The notes under the pieces: generated by a model
What the model was told of the DNA's origin: nothing
The model's database searches: none
What the model saw: the letters and a program-made list of their open reading frames with translations, nothing else
Translations under genes and position numbers: made by a program
Assembly: GCA_963706905.1 (NCBI GenBank)
Contig: CAVPNY010000025.1
Coordinates: 3,525 to 67,524 of the forward strand
Direction: 5' to 3'
DNA from: CAVPNY01 sp963706905
Lineage (GTDB): Bacteria > Chloroflexota > Anaerolineae > Anaerolineales > UBA4823
DNA length: 64,000 bases
In this document: piece by piece, positions 62,651 to 64,000 of the stretch
Position numbering within the stretch: position 1 is the stretch's first letter
How the letters are laid out: every line of letters begins with the position of its first letter

Positions 62651-63796
62651 CTAAGGGGAGCCCTTCAGATAGCGGTCAAAGAACTCGATCGAGCGCGCCA
62701 TCGCCGTCCCGAATGAGCTGGCGATGTTGTGGTCATCCCCTGGATACTCATAATATTCAGCTATTTTACCCGCTTCGAGCAATTGCTGGTAGAGCGTCTG
62801 GGAAAATTCCAACGGAACAGATTCATCCGCGGTGCCGTGGTGCAGCTGTAGCGGGCCGGAGATATCCGCCAGGTAGGTGTTTGAGGAGACGCTGTTCCAG
62901 AATTCCGGGTTCTCCTCTGGTGATCCATACAGCTCGACCCATTCTTGCCGCCAGCGCCGGGTGCTCGAAGTAGCCGGGAAGGGGGTGGGAGTCGTCCCGC
63001 TGCCGGGCCGCCGCCAGCGGTAGAGCAGGTCCGGGTAGGATGCCACTACCCCGGCCCAGATCACCCCGGCCTTGATCTGCGGTGAGATAACCATTGAGCG
63101 CAAGGTCAGGTAACCGCCCATCGAATGCCCCCACATGCCGATGCGGTTCGGGTCCGCCTGTGGGAAATCCTGCAGGGCAGACACCGCGTTAAGCACGTCC
63201 GCCGAGTATCCCGGGTCGCCGTAGGCGCCGCTCGCCTCGCCTTCCGAGCGGTCGTGGCCGCGGTAGTCAATGCGAAAGACGATGTAACCACTGCGCGCCA
63301 GCCAGTCTACGTAGGCGATGTAGCGCTCGGTGGTGCGGTACACATCCGGGGGGATGAAGCCGTGATTGAAGACGATCGCCGGCCAGCCCTCAGCCGGCTG
63401 CTCGCCGTAAGGCACGGTCAGCAGCCCGTAGATCGTCAGCCCTTCGGATTGATAGGAAGCGTAATAGCGGTTGTAGTTGGCCCCTGGTTCGAGCGTCTCT
63501 TCGATCACAATCTCGCTGCCCGGGTAGGCTGTCTGGCGCATGGACAGCACGTTCATCGGGTGCAGGGTGGCGTGGGGGTGGGGGACCGTGGGGGTGCTGG
63601 TCGCCGCGGCTACAGCCGTGGGGGAAGGGGTGATGCTCGGCGTGATAGAGGGGGCGAGGGTAGCAGGTAGCGTGGCTTCAGTCGGGGGTTCTGCCGGCAG
63701 GGGCTCCACATTTGCTGTGCAGCCAGCCACCAGCGCCATAAGCGTTAGCGACAGCGCAATAAACCAGTAAAGCTTCGGGAATCGAATTATCTTCAT
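62651..63796 (-). CDS. Secreted alpha/beta hydrolase (prolyl-oligopeptidase-like) lipoprotein
   Basis: The 381-residue protein begins with a lipoprotein signal (LSLTLMALVAGC, lipobox LVAGC) and a Thr/Pro-rich linker. The hydrolase domain has an oxyanion-hole region VFNHGFIPPD, a nucleophile elbow MWGHSMGGYL, the acid in HGTADESVPLEFS and the His in PGDDHNIASSFG. This pattern fits S9-type peptidases or acyl-esterases acting outside the membrane. It lies 44 bp upstream of the propeller lipoprotein on the same strand, so they may be a functional pair. From 63797 to the window end I see no gene. Confidence 0.87.
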   Translation of the reverse strand: MKIIRFPKLYWFIALSLTLMALVAGCTANVEPLPAEPPTEATLPATLAPSITPSITPSPTAVAAATSTPTVPHPHATLHPMNVLSMRQTAYPGSEIVIEETLEPGANYNRYYASYQSEGLTIYGLLTVPYGEQPAEGWPAIVFNHGFIPPDVYRTTERYIAYVDWLARSGYIVFRIDYRGHDRSEGEASGAYGDPGYSADVLNAVSALQDFPQADPNRIGMWGHSMGGYLTLRSMVISPQIKAGVIWAGVVASYPDLLYRWRRPGSGTTPTPFPATSSTRRWRQEWVELYGSPEENPEFWNSVSSNTYLADISGPLQLHHGTADESVPLEFSQTLYQQLLEAGKIAEYYEYPGDDHNIASSFGTAMARSIEFFDRYLKGSP

Positions 63797-64000
63797 ATTT
63801 TATAAGCACCAGTAAAGGTATCCAGCGATATTATACGTGTTTTAGTCCGAATTAGATGGCATATCATTATCCCTTAAGCTTGCAGGGAGCCGGGATAATA
63901 GCGCCATCAACGGTCAGATGGGCTTTCTTAGCTGAGCAGGAGGAATTCGTGCGGACGCAGGTGAAGATAACGGGATGCCGGTCAGGGCTTCTTCGTTCTC

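Overview
The window looks like a chromosomal segment of a Chloroflexota bacterium, probably class Anaerolineae. This rests on the style of the ribosomal operon, paired two-component systems, a NurA-HerA locus, F420-type and GH116 enzymes, and many lipoproteins with Thr/Pro-rich linkers. No rRNA marker is present, so the assignment is inference. Most genes are moderately GC-rich. One pair (about 50.99-52.54 kb) is clearly AT-rich and probably acquired.

Layout. 1-2.3 kb: the end of rplK, then rplA, an L10-type attenuator leader, rplJ and rplL. 2.4-4.5 kb: a response regulator and a broken histidine kinase. 4.6-6.2 kb: a divergent pair (membrane protein; lytic transglycosylase) whose two promoters each carry a LexA-like box in the spacer. 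6.4-15.96 kb: a chromosomal integron with an IntI-type integrase on the minus strand, carrying an internal 655-bp tandem duplication, then a plus-strand array of about eleven cassettes separated by attC sites. The cargo includes three SAM methyltransferases, three RibD/DHFR-like reductases, a DinB-like protein, a lipoprotein and a membrane protein. The array ends on a truncated attC next to a fragment of a second lytic transglycosylase gene. 16-17.1 kb: decayed HIT and NUDIX genes. 17.1-22.5 kb: an SDR, a BNR-repeat protein, HerA, a HAS-barrel-like protein and NurA. 22.7-24.7 kb: a second two-component system. 25-28.8 kb: GNAT and an ABC-2 exporter. 28.8-35.4 kb: a short terminated leader, a SWIM protein, MscS, a Gmad2 lipoprotein, GH116, dienelactone hydrolase, a Ddn-like protein and a CDGSH protein. 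35.5-46.2 kb: a fused ABC/FtsX exporter, a PEP-synthase-like protein, PlsY-like acyltransferase and a transglutaminase-UvrA fusion. 46.6-50.7 kb: KatG, PerR/Fur and ChrA. 51-54 kb: the AT-rich EamA/HAD pair, a transglutaminase-like protein and an ICMT-like protein. 54-60 kb: ADP-forming acyl-CoA synthetase, an APH-like kinase and two tandem AlaDH/PNT-like proteins. 60.3-63.8 kb: RRM protein, CarD and two secreted lipoproteins.

Themes. DNA damage and its repair recur: three LexA-like boxes (two at the divergent pair, one before the UvrA fusion), NurA-HerA, UvrA, and oxidative-stress genes (katG/perR). The integron is the main accessory system. It is partly decayed: several cassette genes carry frameshifts, and half or truncated attC sites mark past deletions.

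Caution. Single-base lesions also break genes that should be intact (uvrA, katG, nurA, histidine kinase, NUDIX). Some frameshifts reported here may therefore be sequence errors rather than biology.
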